The translations under genes and the position numbers were made by a program. Positions 23,235 through 35,468 of a DNA stretch of 64,000 bases are shown here, piece after piece (positions within the stretch are counted from its first letter, which is position 1; each line of letters starts with the position of its first letter). Where the stretch lies: assembly GCA_022496805.1 (NCBI GenBank), contig CM040102.1, positions 17,763,955 through 17,827,954 on the forward strand, read 5' to 3'. The notes beneath the pieces were generated by a model. That model had not been told where the DNA came from, did not search any database, and saw nothing but the letters and a program-made list of their open reading frames with translations. The DNA comes from Pohlia nutans (taxonomy: Eukaryota; Streptophyta; Bryopsida; Bryales; Mniaceae).

Positions 23235-25224
23235 TGTATATACATATATGTATATATGTATATATGTATATTCATAGTTTTTCTTTTAAAAATGCATAAG
23301 AAAAAATCCATTGTTTAAAAAATATATCTTTTTTTAAATAACTCAAGTTAAACCCTTAAAGTTCCTGAGGGTTTTTGTTACAAACTAAATGTGTTACAGT
23401 ATGTGTTTTATTTGAATTTTTTTAGAAGTTTGTAAAATATGAAAGCTGTGATGTGTAATCTCTAAATTTTATCTATAATTATGGTTGAATATTATCAAAA
23501 TCGTTTAGGTTTTTTATAAATAAAATTTAAAAGAAAAAACTTGAATATTCATAAAAATACATTATTCAATATTTTATGTTGAATTAAATTTTTATTATCT
23601 AAAAGTAAAAATGTTCATCACATAGATAGAAGTTGCCAAGATTTAGAGTTTATAATTTGTCTAAATGTCAATTTAAACGACAAGGCTACGTAAGAATAAT
23701 ATAGAATTAATAGTTTAAATTAAACAAATCCCAATGGGTATTTAAGCATCTTATTAACCTTGTGCTTTTAGCCAATCATACCAAAATTCAAAAATAAATA
23801 ATTAATTTTGTATTTTATTTTCATTTTGGAAGTATATAAGTTAGATATTATATGTATATAATTGTATATGATGAATTTTAGGAATCCATTTGCATAAATT
23901 TGATTTAAAATTCATAATTTATAATCTATCTTTGTACGTTCATACAAAATATATACTTTATCATGCATTTTTTTCTCACATTTATAAATTTGATACTTTT
24001 GTAAATTGTTCCAACATCTTCACCACCCAACGTTCTTTATTTCTTTTAAATTTTTATGAACACAATTTTGGCGATCCATGACATATTTTTATAGGAAATT
24101 CTATTCTAAATAGGTTAGGCCCAAGAAACACTCAATTTGGACACTCATAGCTCATTTTACATTTTCCATAGCTCATATCTATTTTGAAACGACTACTTTT
24201 AGGTCGCCTCGGCACTCAAGGGTTAAAAAGGGTTGGCCACAAAAGACACATATGATTATATGCTTAAAAAAACTCAGTCCTTTTGAGGTTCAACTGTTCA
24301 AGAAAACCAGTAAAATGTTTCCTTTTATTATTTTCTATTTCATTTGCTGTGTATGGCCCCACCTTCAATTGTGAAAAATAAGGTACGGGTACCAATTTCC
24401 GTCAGGCACCAAAAACCGTGCAGTAGCTTGATTTCAGCAGGAGGTACATTATAGCCCCCACCTCGAATTTTGAATGTACTCAACGTGCTCATTTTAGACT
24501 GAACGGTTTTTGGTATCCCTACGGCTTCTACTTCCAAAATTCATAACTAATTCAAGATGTATCTAAAATTAATGATTCCACTTGCTTTAGATTCCAGCAT
24601 ACTTTGCACATGTACCAAAATTGATTCCCTGAGCCGCCCTCCAATAAGCTAGCCAAATCTGAAATTTGAACGGTTATTGGGCACACTACCTCAAAGAGTG
24701 ATACACTTATCCAAATCGATGAAAATTGTCCAAATGGGTGAAATTTTTGAAGTTCTAAGAAAATCCTACTTTTGAATGCTAATAACGAAGTCTTCAATAA
24801 ACCAGTGACGAAGTATGGAACTTGAAATGAAATAGATTTCTCAAATTTAGAGGGTTTGTTTGAAATGGAATCAGTGCATCTTATTTTATTCACCTTATCA
24901 ATCATTCCTAGAATTCATTTTTACACTTGTCATTGACCGTCACATGCCAAATTTGTGACAAAATGTTTTTGACTCTTAACCCCTAAGCGTCCATAAGGAC
25001 ACAATCTCTTCAAAAATAATTTTATTACTTTATTAACTTATTTTTATCCTATAACTTTTAATCAATGTCAATTAGAGAATTGTAAATATCCGTTACAAGA
25101 ACACATTTTTTTTCAAAATGTGCAATTCCTTTGATTGATCCGTTGGAAATAAATTAAAACTTCAGCACAAATGAACTTGGGATATCATGGTAGTTGAGGA
25201 GGTTGATGACTTGATACCAACCCT
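22515..25224. other. AT-rich repeats, no gene
   Basis: It includes the reverse copy (about 22680-22850) of the repeat at 3926-4090. A possible TTAA-family element runs from about 23349 (CCCTTAAAGTTCCTGAGG) to 24229 (GCACTCAAGGGTTAA), and an unpaired end at 24976 reads TTAACCCCTAAGCGTCC. No coding sequence is supported. Confidence 0.35.
23199..23271. repeat. Imperfect AT/GTATAT microsatellite
   Basis: Alternating TA passes into TATATGTA and TATACATA variants. Confidence 0.85.
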
Positions 25225-25440
25225 TTGCAATTCCTATGTACTATAGTAGCGTTGCGGGATCCATATCTAAGAATACCTTTGCAATTGCTTCGATCTTTCT
25301 TCCACTCAATACTAGTGAATGCTTACCACGGTCAAGACTATAGCAAGAGCTACGTTTGTGACGTGTGTCTTGAATTTGAAGGTGAGCTTGACTTATGTTG
25401 CGACAAGTGCAACTTCAACAACTATCCTTAGTGCCTCAAA
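25225..25440 (+). pseudogene. Fragment resembling a plant DC1 (divergent C1) zinc-finger protein
   Basis: Translation of the + strand gives a segment with YVCDVCLEFEG and then CCDKCNFNNYP. This is the paired C-x2-C spacing and aromatic pattern of DC1 domains. A TAG interrupts the frame exactly where the family has a residue before the next Cys-Leu. The continuation reads CLKSCFL. DC1 proteins usually carry several such domains; here there is only one, with no start or splice context. I read it as a decayed fragment, though chance resemblance is possible. Confidence 0.38.
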
Positions 25441-27441
25441 TCATGCTTCCTCTCTAGTACCAAAACCCGCAAAATTCCTTTGTCTTCAATCAAATTAGTG
25501 ATGTATCATCAAGGGAGTTTTCGTGCTTTGGATGCATGAGGAATTTTAGCACATTTTGGAGCTTTTATGAAGAAGCTAGGATACTATTTTGTTTCTCTCT
25601 TTTCTATCGTATAAATACATGGACTTCAACTTCCAATTTGAAAAAGTCTATAAATGCAACAATCTCTTTAGAGTTTAGGATGAGAAATAGTTTGTTATCA
25701 CTTTTGGGTTGTGTTGTGGAGGTGGTGGTGCGGAGGGAGAAGGGCCAACGCACAATTGCACCGCAGGTCAAAAATTCAAGCTTAGTGCTCAACCTAATGA
25801 TTTTGGTGTATTCCTTGATTGTTGAACTGCTATTGAAGTAAGTTTATACAAAGGGTGCAATTGAAAGTTAGACCATTCCGACACATTTTAGCATGTATTC
25901 TTTGAACACCGTGTGAGTAACCCATGTACTAAAATCAATCAGAGGCTCTCTCATGTACATTTTAGATAAGAATTTATGGGGAAAATTTTAGGTAATATCA
26001 CAATTAAATATAATTACCTTAATTAGGATACTAAAATGGTCTATTGAATGAGCCGTGTTACCAACAAAAACTCATCTCTTTGAATACACTAGGTTGGATG
26101 TAACCATGATATTTATGGGCATTGATCTTTGAATGGAAATTGAGTTATCTAATAGTCCCTTCCTTTCACAAGTGGTCTACAACCCACTTTGTAGGAAATG
26201 GAGAATGTTTTTATGTACAAAGAGTTTGGCTCTAGTAACGTAGAGGGCTCCAAAACCAACAGGGTTTTAATTCCAACACAATCTAAATCATGCATTTATT
26301 TAAAAAAAAAATCTAGGCACATCATAGAGTTCTTATTGGATGTTGATCAAAATGATAAGCTATCTATGGTCTACTTAGATTTAGTTTCTAGGATGATTAT
26401 TGTGCCTAAATTTTGTTGGAATGAGAACCCTGTTGTTTTAAGGCCCTCTACCTTACCGAAAGTGATCTCTCAATGAAAGCACACTTCTTTGTTAAATCAA
26501 TGTGGAAAATGACAAATCAAATTCAAATAGGCCTGTCGTCCTCACTATCAGAAGAATTTGGGAGGTGAGAAAGAGCCTTATGGAGCAGGAGCAGACGCAG
26601 TGAAGGGGATTGGAATCTGCTTCAATCGTTTTGGAGATGAGACCAGGTCAACACCACCTTAAATGGAAAACCCCAAAAACTACTTTGTCGGATCTGATAG
26701 TTCCGACGTGAGTGCATTTTTTTAATTTTTTTTTTTAAGTTTCTGAGTTTTTACATTGGCTTACCTCTTTGTACCAGCAATCTTTGTACACTGTAAGGAG
26801 TCAAATGGCACCACTTTGTACTCACCAATTTTTTGGTTGGATTTGATGAGTGCGATTCATCAAATATATTTTTTCTCTTTTATGAGTACAATCCATCCTA
26901 TCACTTTAGATTTCATAGAAATATTTTTCTTTCTTCAGAATGAATTTTTTAATTCTCAAGATCCTAAAAAGAGTATATAGTGACAAGAATTTTAGTGGAA
27001 CGTACCATACAAACACCCTTCAAAGTTGTTGAAATTTTAACATTGTCATTGACGTTTTGTGATCATACTTTTAATAAATAAACAAAAAATAGTGTGTGGA
27101 AATGATTCGAGCTTTTCATCCACCATTCTCAAATCTTGCTCGTCGAATTAAAAGCCGGCAAAGGGAAAAAAAAAACGCGTCAAAATTTTCAATATTCTAG
27201 AACAAGGTGTCGAAAGAATGACAAAGGGACCCATCAAAATGTATTGAGCATATGAGATTCGGACATTGCATTCACTTCACCAAATCATTGTGTCCTATTT
27301 TTCACATTCACGCAATGGACCGAATCATTGTCTCCTACTTTGCGCATTCACCCAATTGACCAGACAGGCGGACCCGTGAAACATGAGGAAAGTATTTCAT
27401 TGCAACTATGCCCATGAGGCTCGTTCAGTTGCTGTAAAGGT
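25441..27441. other. Intergenic DNA, no supported gene
   Basis: Open frames of 90-100 codons at 25536 and 26198 have no recognised motifs and lack splice or start context. The first may continue the decayed DC1 locus. Nothing else is seen. Confidence 0.35.
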
Positions 27442-27612
27442 ATAACATTCAGTAGCATGTACTGTCTTTGCCTTAATTCTACAATAGATGGTGTGGAATA
27501 TTTCACACCCAACAGTACTTCATCACTAGCTAAGTGGACAGGTGGAGGCTCAATGAAACGAATAGAGTGCATGAAGGAAAGGCGGTGGATACGAAGGCTA
27601 TTGAATGTTATG
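27442..27612. mobile_element. Second copy of the CATAACATTCAGTAGCC inverted-repeat element
   Basis: Left ATAACATTCAGTAGC (27442-27456) and right GGCTATTGAATGTTATG (27596-27612) match the ends of 20947-21350. Like that copy it contains a GTGTGGAATATTTCACAC palindrome. It is shorter (about 171 bp) and lacks the internal tandem repeats. Confidence 0.5.
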
Positions 27613-28399
27613 GGAAGGATTGTGACCCCAGCACTTTATTTATTTATTTCCACAATGGTACCATAGTCTGTCGTTGTGATCGGAAACAAAATATATTTGT
27701 AAAAAGAGAAGCCCAAATCTGTAGGAAATTATTTTTTTCAAAAAAAAACCTATTTTTTATGGTGAAAAAGAGAATCTCAGAGAATATTTACATAATTTAG
27801 CATTTGTTGAAAAGTAATTATGCGGCATGACTTGTGGATCATGATGACTAGATACGGTACACAGTGAGGCAAACTTACACTAATAATGCTCATACTCGAA
27901 GAAGATACAAAACAAAAAGCTTTCCCCTATTTTTGAACATAGTGGGTCTGCCAAGACTAAACTGAGGTCGTAGACTGCAAATATAGAATTAAAATTTCCA
28001 AAAGTAGCACCTAGACTTCCCAAAATGAGGTGAAAACCAAAAACATTATTGTTGATACTAGCATGGGTGTAGTTTCGCCCTAGCCATATGATATATGTGT
28101 CTTGATATGTGTATCGTTGCATAATTAGACTGATGCATGAACAATTATCAACCCTTGAATGCCTTGAAAGCCCTTTGCAGACGTATAGTATATTCTATAT
28201 TCAATGGTATTTCATCAAAATAACAATGACCAAACACTTTTCAATACAAAGTAAAATTAATAATCATGATAATATGTATATAACAATATGTATAGTAACA
28301 ATTTTTCTACAGTGCGTTTTTTCTACAATGCTCTTATTCTTGCGCTACCTAAGTTATCGCCAATTCCAAGAGTTCATTAACTTCTAGAGGACTAGTACC
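27613..28399. other. Intergenic DNA, nothing recognised
   Basis: No gene or paired ends were found. The - strand open frame at 27880-28122 has no recognised features. Confidence 0.3.
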
Positions 28400-28865
28400 A
28401 CCATAGCTGGGCCTCAATTACAAACCGACATCTAAGAATTAGCTCTAACCTACTCCAACGCCAAAAAATTCAAAACCGACAAATAAAACCTATAGACATC
28501 AATTAAGGGGGTGAACTGAAAGATCGATGATACTCACTTTGCTAGAGCTCAAAATGCTCGCTCAATTCACGGGAAGTTGCGCAAATTCGACGTCATTTGT
28601 GTCCCCACATGCACGAAATCAAGCAAGTCAGTGCAGAATCAATCTCTATGCCCAACAATTGAAACCCTAATTTCTGATCACGATGCACATTGAACATAAT
28701 TTCCACATCGCAATTTAGAATTTCGAATTTCAGGCACTGGTTACTAAAACATTCTTCTCGCAATCAGAGTTTGCTAAGACAAATGAAATTTACGCGTTTC
28801 AAATTGGCTAGGGATAGATGGACAAATGAGCTTGCATTGAAGAAATCATCACTGATGGGACACAT

Positions 28866-28948
28866 GTAGTATCGGGAACCTCACCTTGCCAAATGTACCC
28901 CCTGGCCACATTCTACAGGGGATAGTACACAGGAGTTCCCAATACTAC
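28866..28948. repeat. 83-bp foldback hairpin
   Basis: GTAGTATCGGGAAC (28866-28879) pairs with GTTCCCAATACTAC (28935-28948), with a single G:U-type mismatch. An inner pair, TACCCCCT and AGGGGATA, extends the fold. It may be a tiny foldback element or a structured RNA. Confidence 0.5.
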
Positions 28949-29312
28949 ATTCAAGCCATCAGGCCCATCACGGATTAAGGGTTATGGATTTATTGCAAAA
29001 ATCACCCGACTGGGAATTCTAGACAATCAAGCTCTGTGCCCAATGATTGTGCATGCAATCACACCCATCCAATTCAAAAGTATGGCCACTTCCCGGTGAG
29101 TCTGGAATCAACTCAAAGAAAGACCGCATTAACACACAAACAAATCCATTGAACTTGCATAATTGCGTACACCACCGACAATTAATCAGCGGCTCTAATC
29201 CAACCTATCGATCCATCACTAGCTCGGGGTGTCCGCTAGCAAATCCCATGGCATGCAGACAAAATCTTTGAACTACTATGTGTCTGCGAGAGAGGGGCGG
29301 GCAAGGGAGCCA

Positions 29313-29358
29313 AGCCGACGCCGACGATGCCAACGCCAACCCCAACGCCGACGCTGAC
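29313..29358. repeat. GC-rich hexamer minisatellite (GCCGAC/CCAACG)n
   Basis: About seven imperfect six-base units alternate CCGACG and CCAACG. On the - strand they would read as Val-Gly repeats, but no gene supports that frame. Confidence 0.7.
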
Positions 29359-29480
29359 AATTTGGTTTTGAAAATTTCTAAGGTAAAAACCCTCTCCGAG
29401 ACACTCTCGTCGACGAAAAAAATAGCAAAGCATGGTTAAATCGCGGGAAAATTTGGCCCAACAGCACATGGCCACACTAG

Positions 29481-31029
29481 TAAATATTATAGATGCTAAT
29501 GATTAATTTCAATTGTAACTTACATAATTCTTTTTGTAATTCAAATTCAAAGGGTGGTTTACAACAGATTAATAGGATGTCTTCAAGTTGAGCGATGAGC
29601 GACAACTTTCTTGATAAATAATCAAAGTGAAATTTTTTTTTTAGTAAATCTATGAATAATTATCAATTATATATATAAATGCATATCAAAAACTTTACGA
29701 AAGTATGTTATAATTTGAATTTTTGGAGGAAAACCTTGTGTTTTATACAAAATGAAGTGCATTAGTGCTACCAATGCATGTGGAATTATGTAAAACTTCT
29801 CTCTCTATTAGTCTACATAATCATACAAAACTTAAACAAGAAGATTTTCAATCACGAAATTCTTTTTTAGAATAAACACTTACTAATTGAGCAACATTTT
29901 TTGATGGAAAAAAATCAAAATAGGTTAGTATACAATGAATAACTGACCGCCAAAATTTTGATCACAACAAATTTTTCTTTTCAACTTTCTACACAACTTT
30001 GTATTGAAATATTTCTATATCTTGTGCATAAAAGGTTCAATTAAAAAAATAAAAAAAGGAAAAAAATTAGGCTCTTAATTTATATTTGGTTGAACACTTT
30101 TCAAAACAAGGTCATATGCTATGCACAATTGAGCACCAAAATCTTACATAGAACATAGTTAAATAGTAGAGTGAACATAGTGTAGGCAAGCTCTTTGTGA
30201 GTTTTAACTCATTCCTTTTATGGATGAGTTAGATTAACCCTTTAATGTCCAGTGATTTGAGTTATCCATAAAGTCAAAAAATGAGAGGGTTTTGGGCCTG
30301 GGATTCTGCAAATCCAGGATCATGCCCTAAAACGGGAGTAGGTGTCTATACCTAAATAAAAACATAGGCACAAATTTTTCTTACGACCGGAAATGGTCCA
30401 AAAACAATTCTGCTCTCGGGTTTGAAGCGCGCCTTGAGAATCAGGAGCCTTTGGACTAGTCAAATCATCCGGGCTCCAACAGCCTGCCTCATTATGGCAT
30501 GGGCTCATTCGATGGTCCGATTTCGAACCAACAGCCTGGCTCATTCAGCACCTAAACCAGGCCCTTTGGCTTACTCTCCAGTCTCCATTGGCTCATTCAC
30601 GGAATCCACTGTATTCGAGCTCCTAATTCCAGCAGTTTTTGCATCCTCACCGCGGTCAACAATAGATGATCGCAGATTCCATCATCCAAAAAAACACAGA
30701 CCACCTCTGCAGCCTTGTGTTTTATGCCTCGGAATTACAGAGGCTTACTTTGCGTTTCTCCAATTTTGTGTGAATAGTGCAAATCAAAAATGTGAAAAAC
30801 ACAAGCTTACTTTACGGATAATTCTATTGTTGAATGTCAAAACATTTGGATTTCAGCTGAGGTGGCAGAGCAATACTAAAAGAGGTGTCAAAATCAACAA
30901 TTCAAGGTTGGCCTAACTATCGAGCCTGCTAAAAGCAAGTACATGGAAGTCTAGAGTAGCCACATAAGGAACAGTGACTTTCAGCATACTATGGATGGCA
31001 ATTATAATGGCAGTTCAATATAGCCGACT
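29481..31029. other. Intergenic DNA with an isolated TTAA-family left end
   Basis: TTAACCCTTTAATGTCC at 30234-30250 has no obvious partner. The 164-codon + strand frame from 30422 contains two near-copies of 'ccaacagcctgcctcatt' and shows no family resemblance, so it is not called as a gene. Confidence 0.35.
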
Positions 31030-31607
31030 TTAACCCTTAAATGCCTGACCCTATTACCGTGGTGGAAGAACTTTAGACTGTATGCTATCTTTCACCATTA
31101 TTATTGAACAAAAAATTAAATTTCATATTTTTCCTGCATGAAACCGAATGTCAACTATAATATATGATTTTTTCAAAATTATTAATGCAAAATTCAAATT
31201 ATCATGATTTTTCAAAGTGGTAAAAGCAAAGAAAATTCACATCAATTATAAAATATATTTTAAAAATACAAAAAACTTGCCAAATGTGTAAATTACAAAG
31301 AAAAACATTATTTTGTTTACCGTGCTCAAAAAATATTTTTAAATTTAAAAATACAGTGGAAAAACCTAAAACCGTGGAACACTGTGGAGGTGCCACGGTA
31401 ATAGACCCTGAACTTGTAATTGCTATAAATCATTCAATTTTAGGAATTTTTCAAAATTTCAAAATGGAGTGGAAACTAGACTTCGTAAGCTACATTTTGT
31501 TAGTTGAGCTCAAATTCAAAAAATATCATTTCAATGGCCGAAATCGCATTTCAGCTGCAGCAAAAACTGATCAGCCAAAATTGGTCATTCAGGCGTTTAG
31601 GGGTTAA
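31030..31607. mobile_element. TTAA-bounded element, 578 bp, well-preserved ends
   Basis: The left end TTAACCCTTAAATGCCTGA and the reverse of the right end TTAACCCCTAAACGCCTGA differ at only two positions. Both TTAA target copies are intact. The interior is AT-rich and noncoding. This is one of the clearest members of the family. Confidence 0.75.
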
Positions 31608-31724
31608 GAGCAGGGAACAAATGTGACTGTTATGACATCGTTCACAACCAAGTCTATATTTGCATGTTGCACACTTGCAGAGTGTACTCTATTTGGTGGT
31701 CATCCATAGTCACATATGTGCAAT

Positions 31725-32888
31725 TTAACCCCTAAAGGACCGGAGTGTTTTTCCTCCAAAAACACTCCAATGCTGCCATTTTTACTCCCCCATGCAAAAA
31801 ATCCAAAAGAATGTTATTTTTTACCTTCTAACCGTAAGATCTTGTCCTAAACTATTTGAAAAACATACACAACAAATTTCGTTGATTTTGACCGCACGGA
31901 TTGCAAGATAATTGCGTTTGATGGAAAAAAACACCCCAAAAAAACACATGCCCGAAACTTTCAGATGCATTTGACCACAACTACATCAAAAAAACCTCAC
32001 TACCGAAACTTGTCGCACTTCACTTTCACATTCTATATGATGTTACTTAGTTGTGTACCAATTTTCGTTGCGTTTGGAGATGTTTAGGATGTTGAATAAC
32101 ACCTTGCACTTGTTGGGGGTTTAAAAGTTCAGAAAAGACTATATGTTTTTGGAATTGCAATATTTTCGACTTTCTTTATTTAAAATACGAATCCGAGCGG
32201 TGAAACACAAGTACATTCCACCCTCTACAGAATGGCGAAAAAAATTTGAAAAAAAAAGTAAATCTCCAAGTTTTAGAAGACATGTAGCATATTTTCTAAG
32301 AATTTTGGGGGTTAATAAAGGGTGGAGGAAGGGAATTGAAGTGCCAACCCATTTCAATGTTCATGACCCCACTAACTCTCAAGGTACACTGCCACGTGGC
32401 AGTCCCTCATTGGACGATTTCTTATTTTATTATTAAAAATGATTTTAAATTTTAAATTTTTAAATAATATTTTTAATTGCGAAATTGAATTTTCAGTTTA
32501 AAATAATAATTTTTATTTATAAAAATTTAATTTTTAATATTTAAATAATATTATTTTAATTTTTTTTAATGAGTTTGGAAAACGGGGTGGTCTTCTGCCC
32601 CCCACAGTCCACCCCATTTTCCACACGCCGCCTATCTTGTTGCCCCCCCCCCTAAAATTCAACTATTTCTCTATTGCCCCGCTGCCCTTTCTCCCGAAAA
32701 AAACACATTTCCCCTCATAACTTTCACATACGGTGTCGGAATTCAAAAAAAAAAGAATCCCCATTTTCGTGGCACATTGGGGAATCTACTATTAAATTTC
32801 CTTCAAAATTCGATTAAAAATGTGATCACCGGAACCTACCCGATTCTCTAAATGTCCTAATTAGGACACTTGGTCCTTTAGGGGTTAA
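31725..32888. mobile_element. TTAA-bounded element, about 1.16 kb
   Basis: Left TTAACCCCTAAAGGACC and right GGTCCTTTAGGGGTTAA are perfect inverted copies, including TTAA. It carries a nine-C to ten-C tract near 32645. Open frames on both strands around 32139-32436 overlap each other and are not protein-like, and no transposase is recognised. Confidence 0.75.
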
Positions 32889-33159
32889 AAAAAAGGACGC
32901 GTGCTATAACTTTGAGACAAAAGATGGGAATGAAACGATGACTATGTATGTAACTTAGTCACTTCCAGTACATTCAAATATTTGGGGCAGGTGCTATAAG
33001 GTTCTACAATATTTTTTCCATTTATGCATTAATCCATCAATAATAGGGTATCTGATTGTTGTGCATTACTGCTCATCATATTTGAGGTTGTGTACAATAT
33101 TTCATACAGTTTGTACATTGACATCGTATGTTGTCTTTTATCACTTCATAGATGAATAT

Positions 33160-34219
33160 AGATATCATAGATAGATATAAACTCCGGTCCTCTTTTGAGG
33201 CCGGCGTGAATAAAGTGTCTTCGTCTTGACAATGAGCCAGCCCACCGGGCAAAGGGCAATTGGTGCAAGACTACTCTCCCTTTTCAAGAATAAACACTTT
33301 AGTGATCAGAGATAAGTACTAGTAACATCAGTAGCACTGAGTGGTTATATTTTGTAAGGGTATAATTTGGTGTTTGTTTTGTTGGAAGTTGCCAAGTCAT
33401 GATTCCTAGGTTGGTTGGTGAAGGACGTTGTATTACAATTATATGGTGCGGGTTTGATTTCGTTGAGTCCGTGTGAGCAGTGGTGTGATATATATGACTT
33501 GGTGCTGCTAGTGAATTATCATAGGCAGGAAAATCTGTAAAAGCCAACCGGCCCTGTCCCATCTACTTGAGACAAATGCTTACTTTGAGCTAAACAGAAA
33601 AATACAAAAAGAAATAAATAGTGGTCTTAACCACTACCCCCCTTTTTCTTGTTAGTTTGTTTTATTTAGTAATCTATTGGTTGTTTTCTATTTTTCTTTT
33701 ATGTAGAATAATTGATCCGGCATGTTGTCTAGCAATGGTATTTATATTTTTGAAAGTGTGTTTAATAGAAGTTTCTGGTAGTTTAAATTTTGCTTCGAGG
33801 AGTTTCATTGAGGGAGCATGCGTTGTACCTCTAGCTCCTACTGTGATGACTATGAGAAGGTCTACTTTCAAACCTAGATTAACGATGTTATTAATAAGTG
33901 GTTGGTATTTTTGGTTTTTATTTTCAATTTTTTCTTGTGAAAATTTGTCGTGACAGTATGTAAATTCAATAAATTGAATTGTGAGGTTGTCTATTGGATT
34001 TGATGGTGGGTCATTTTTGTATGGGAGTCCTTTTACGCAGAGAATGTCTGGTTTAAATCTGGCGTTGCAGTGACATCTTTGGTATTCACATGTACATGGT
34101 AGAAGCCATGGGGGTACTGTGGACGTATTCACGGGGTTTTTTTTCTTTGAATGACCTACTACCTTGAATTTTTTATATTTTTTGGTACTTGCCCGTACAG
34201 GAATATGCTTGTTTTTCAA
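33160..34219 (-). mobile_element. 5'-truncated LINE copy 3 with residual endonuclease frame
   Basis: This copy retains the element's 3' noncoding end (about 33160-33600), with the GATA-type tail and GGCGTGAATAAAGTGTC. Upstream of it on the - strand lies part of the last coding domain. Noncoding DNA aligns with 34972-35470. A decayed duplication may exist (TTCATAGATGAAT near 33147 against ATCATAAATGCAT near 34223), but it is weak. Confidence 0.75.
33674..34219 (-). pseudogene. C-terminal restriction-like endonuclease fragment of a LINE protein
   Basis: A 181-codon frame is homologous to residues 798-945 of the long LINE protein. It keeps PPWLLPCTCEYQRCHCNARF, that is, the C-x-C-x4-C-x-C cluster, then KPD. 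Next come IEFTYCHD, KYQPLINNI and IVITVGARGTTH. The first 30 or so residues do not match convincingly. It lacks the RNase H and upstream domains because of 5' truncation. No stop codons disrupt it, which suggests a young insertion or chance survival. Confidence 0.75.
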
Positions 34220-35224
34220 GAATCATAAATGCATCCAACGGTGCATCTATTATATTATAATGTGTGTACTAGACATATATCCGACAGGAAATTTTGTAAT
34301 TTTGAAAGGGTAGAGATTCATGCACCGATAGCGTTAACCAAAAAGAAGGCCATGGAACCTCCCTTTTCAACCTCCTTCTAACCTCTCTTTTTAGCTATAG
34401 TAGGTTTGAATAGTGTCGTGTCATAACTTGTCCCCTTGTAGGCCATGGGCTTGGAGCTTTGGTAGAAGTTGTGGGAGCCATTACGAGGTGTGGAGAATAA
34501 TGGCAGTGTCTTGCTTTAGATTGTCTCCCAACTCATCGTGAACTAGTTTTTGGTCTATTTATATTTCCATATGAGTTCAAGAGGAGTTCAAGAGGAAAGG
34601 AAAGTATATCCTTTTAAAAAAACCCCATGAATACGCCCATTTTATAATGCATCCTTGCAAAAGTGCCCAATCCAAAGAGGGATGAGGACATTTAGAAGTT
34701 TAACAGATTTCACAACCCAAGGAGTTGGGTTTTTTTCATTTTTAAAGCACTTTGACCACAAATATCTAATAATGGAGAAGGATTTTAAAGTATTTTCTCT
34801 TTCAAGTACCGTCCATAACAAAGATAGTATGTGTTTCCATTTTTAGAATGTAAATAACTTCTATATTTACAGGTGAAAACTCCATACTTTCTAATCTCAT
34901 ATTTGTCCTGTAAGGGTTAGAAACTCAGTTGTTTCAGAAGCAATCGTTATTTTCCCATGATCTCTTGTGAAGATAGATAGATAGAAACACCAACCCAAAT
35001 AAATGGGCCGGCGTGAATAAAGTGTCCGTTCGTAATGTCAATGACCCGATGCCCACGGGACAAAGGGACATTGGAACAATACTACTCTCCCCTTTCGAGG
35101 ATGGACACTATAGTAACCAAAACAAAGTAATAGTAACAGTAACAAAAAGGAAAAGAGCAAAGTAATGATGGTTGAGTGTAAATTTGAAATAAAGGTATGT
35201 TTAGTGTTAAGTTTTATCACCAAG

Positions 35225-35330
35225 TCATGAGTTCTTGGTTGGTTGGTGAAGGGCGTTGTATCACAATTATGTGGTCCGGGTTCGAAACCATTTGGGCTCG
35301 TTGAGCAGTGGTGTGATACACATGACTTGG
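35225..35330 (+). other. tRNA-like module in the LINE 3' noncoding region, antisense to the element
   Basis: On the + strand GGTTCGAAACC at 35279-35289 is a perfect B box. About 30 bases upstream, TTGGTTGGTGAAGG resembles a tRNA D-arm/A box, and between them lies 'gttgtatcacaattatg', like an anticodon arm. The matching place in the 33-kb copy (about 33395-33460) keeps the D-arm-like part but has a damaged B box. It faces opposite to the LINE's sense strand. Confidence 0.45.
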
Positions 35331-35448
35331 TGCTGCTAGTGAGTTATCATGGCAGGAAAGTTGTACCAACCAACCGGCCCATCCTATCCCCTGAGACAAG
35401 CTGAGCTAGTTGTTTGAAAAGAGTGGCTAGCAGTGGTTTTCACCATTA

Positions 35449-35464
35449 CCCCCCCCCCCCCCCC
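35449..35464. repeat. 16-base C homopolymer just after the LINE stop codon
   Basis: On the element's sense strand this is a G16 run about five bases past the stop. The exact length is likely to be unreliable in assemblies. Confidence 0.85.
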
Positions 35465-35468
35465 TCTT

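Larger units (their letters stand above)
28400..29480 (-). other. GC-richer island, possible untranslated or relic gene region
   Basis: Composition differs from the surrounding repeats. On the - strand it contains leader-like words such as 'attagggtttcaattg' and several potential splice sites. No reading frame with protein character could be built on either strand. It may be the 5' untranslated part or relic of a gene whose coding exons are lost. A short hairpin and a hexamer repeat inside it are listed separately. A TTAA-family right end (CATCACGGATTAA) is near 28967-28979. Confidence 0.3.

Noticed and set aside
30422..30916. 164-codon + strand frame as a gene
   Set aside because: No recognised motif, internal near-repeat of an 18-base phrase, no splice or promoter context, and surrounded by repeats.
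33621..33953. + strand frame opposite the LINE fragment
   Set aside because: Antisense shadow of the endonuclease fragment on the - strand.
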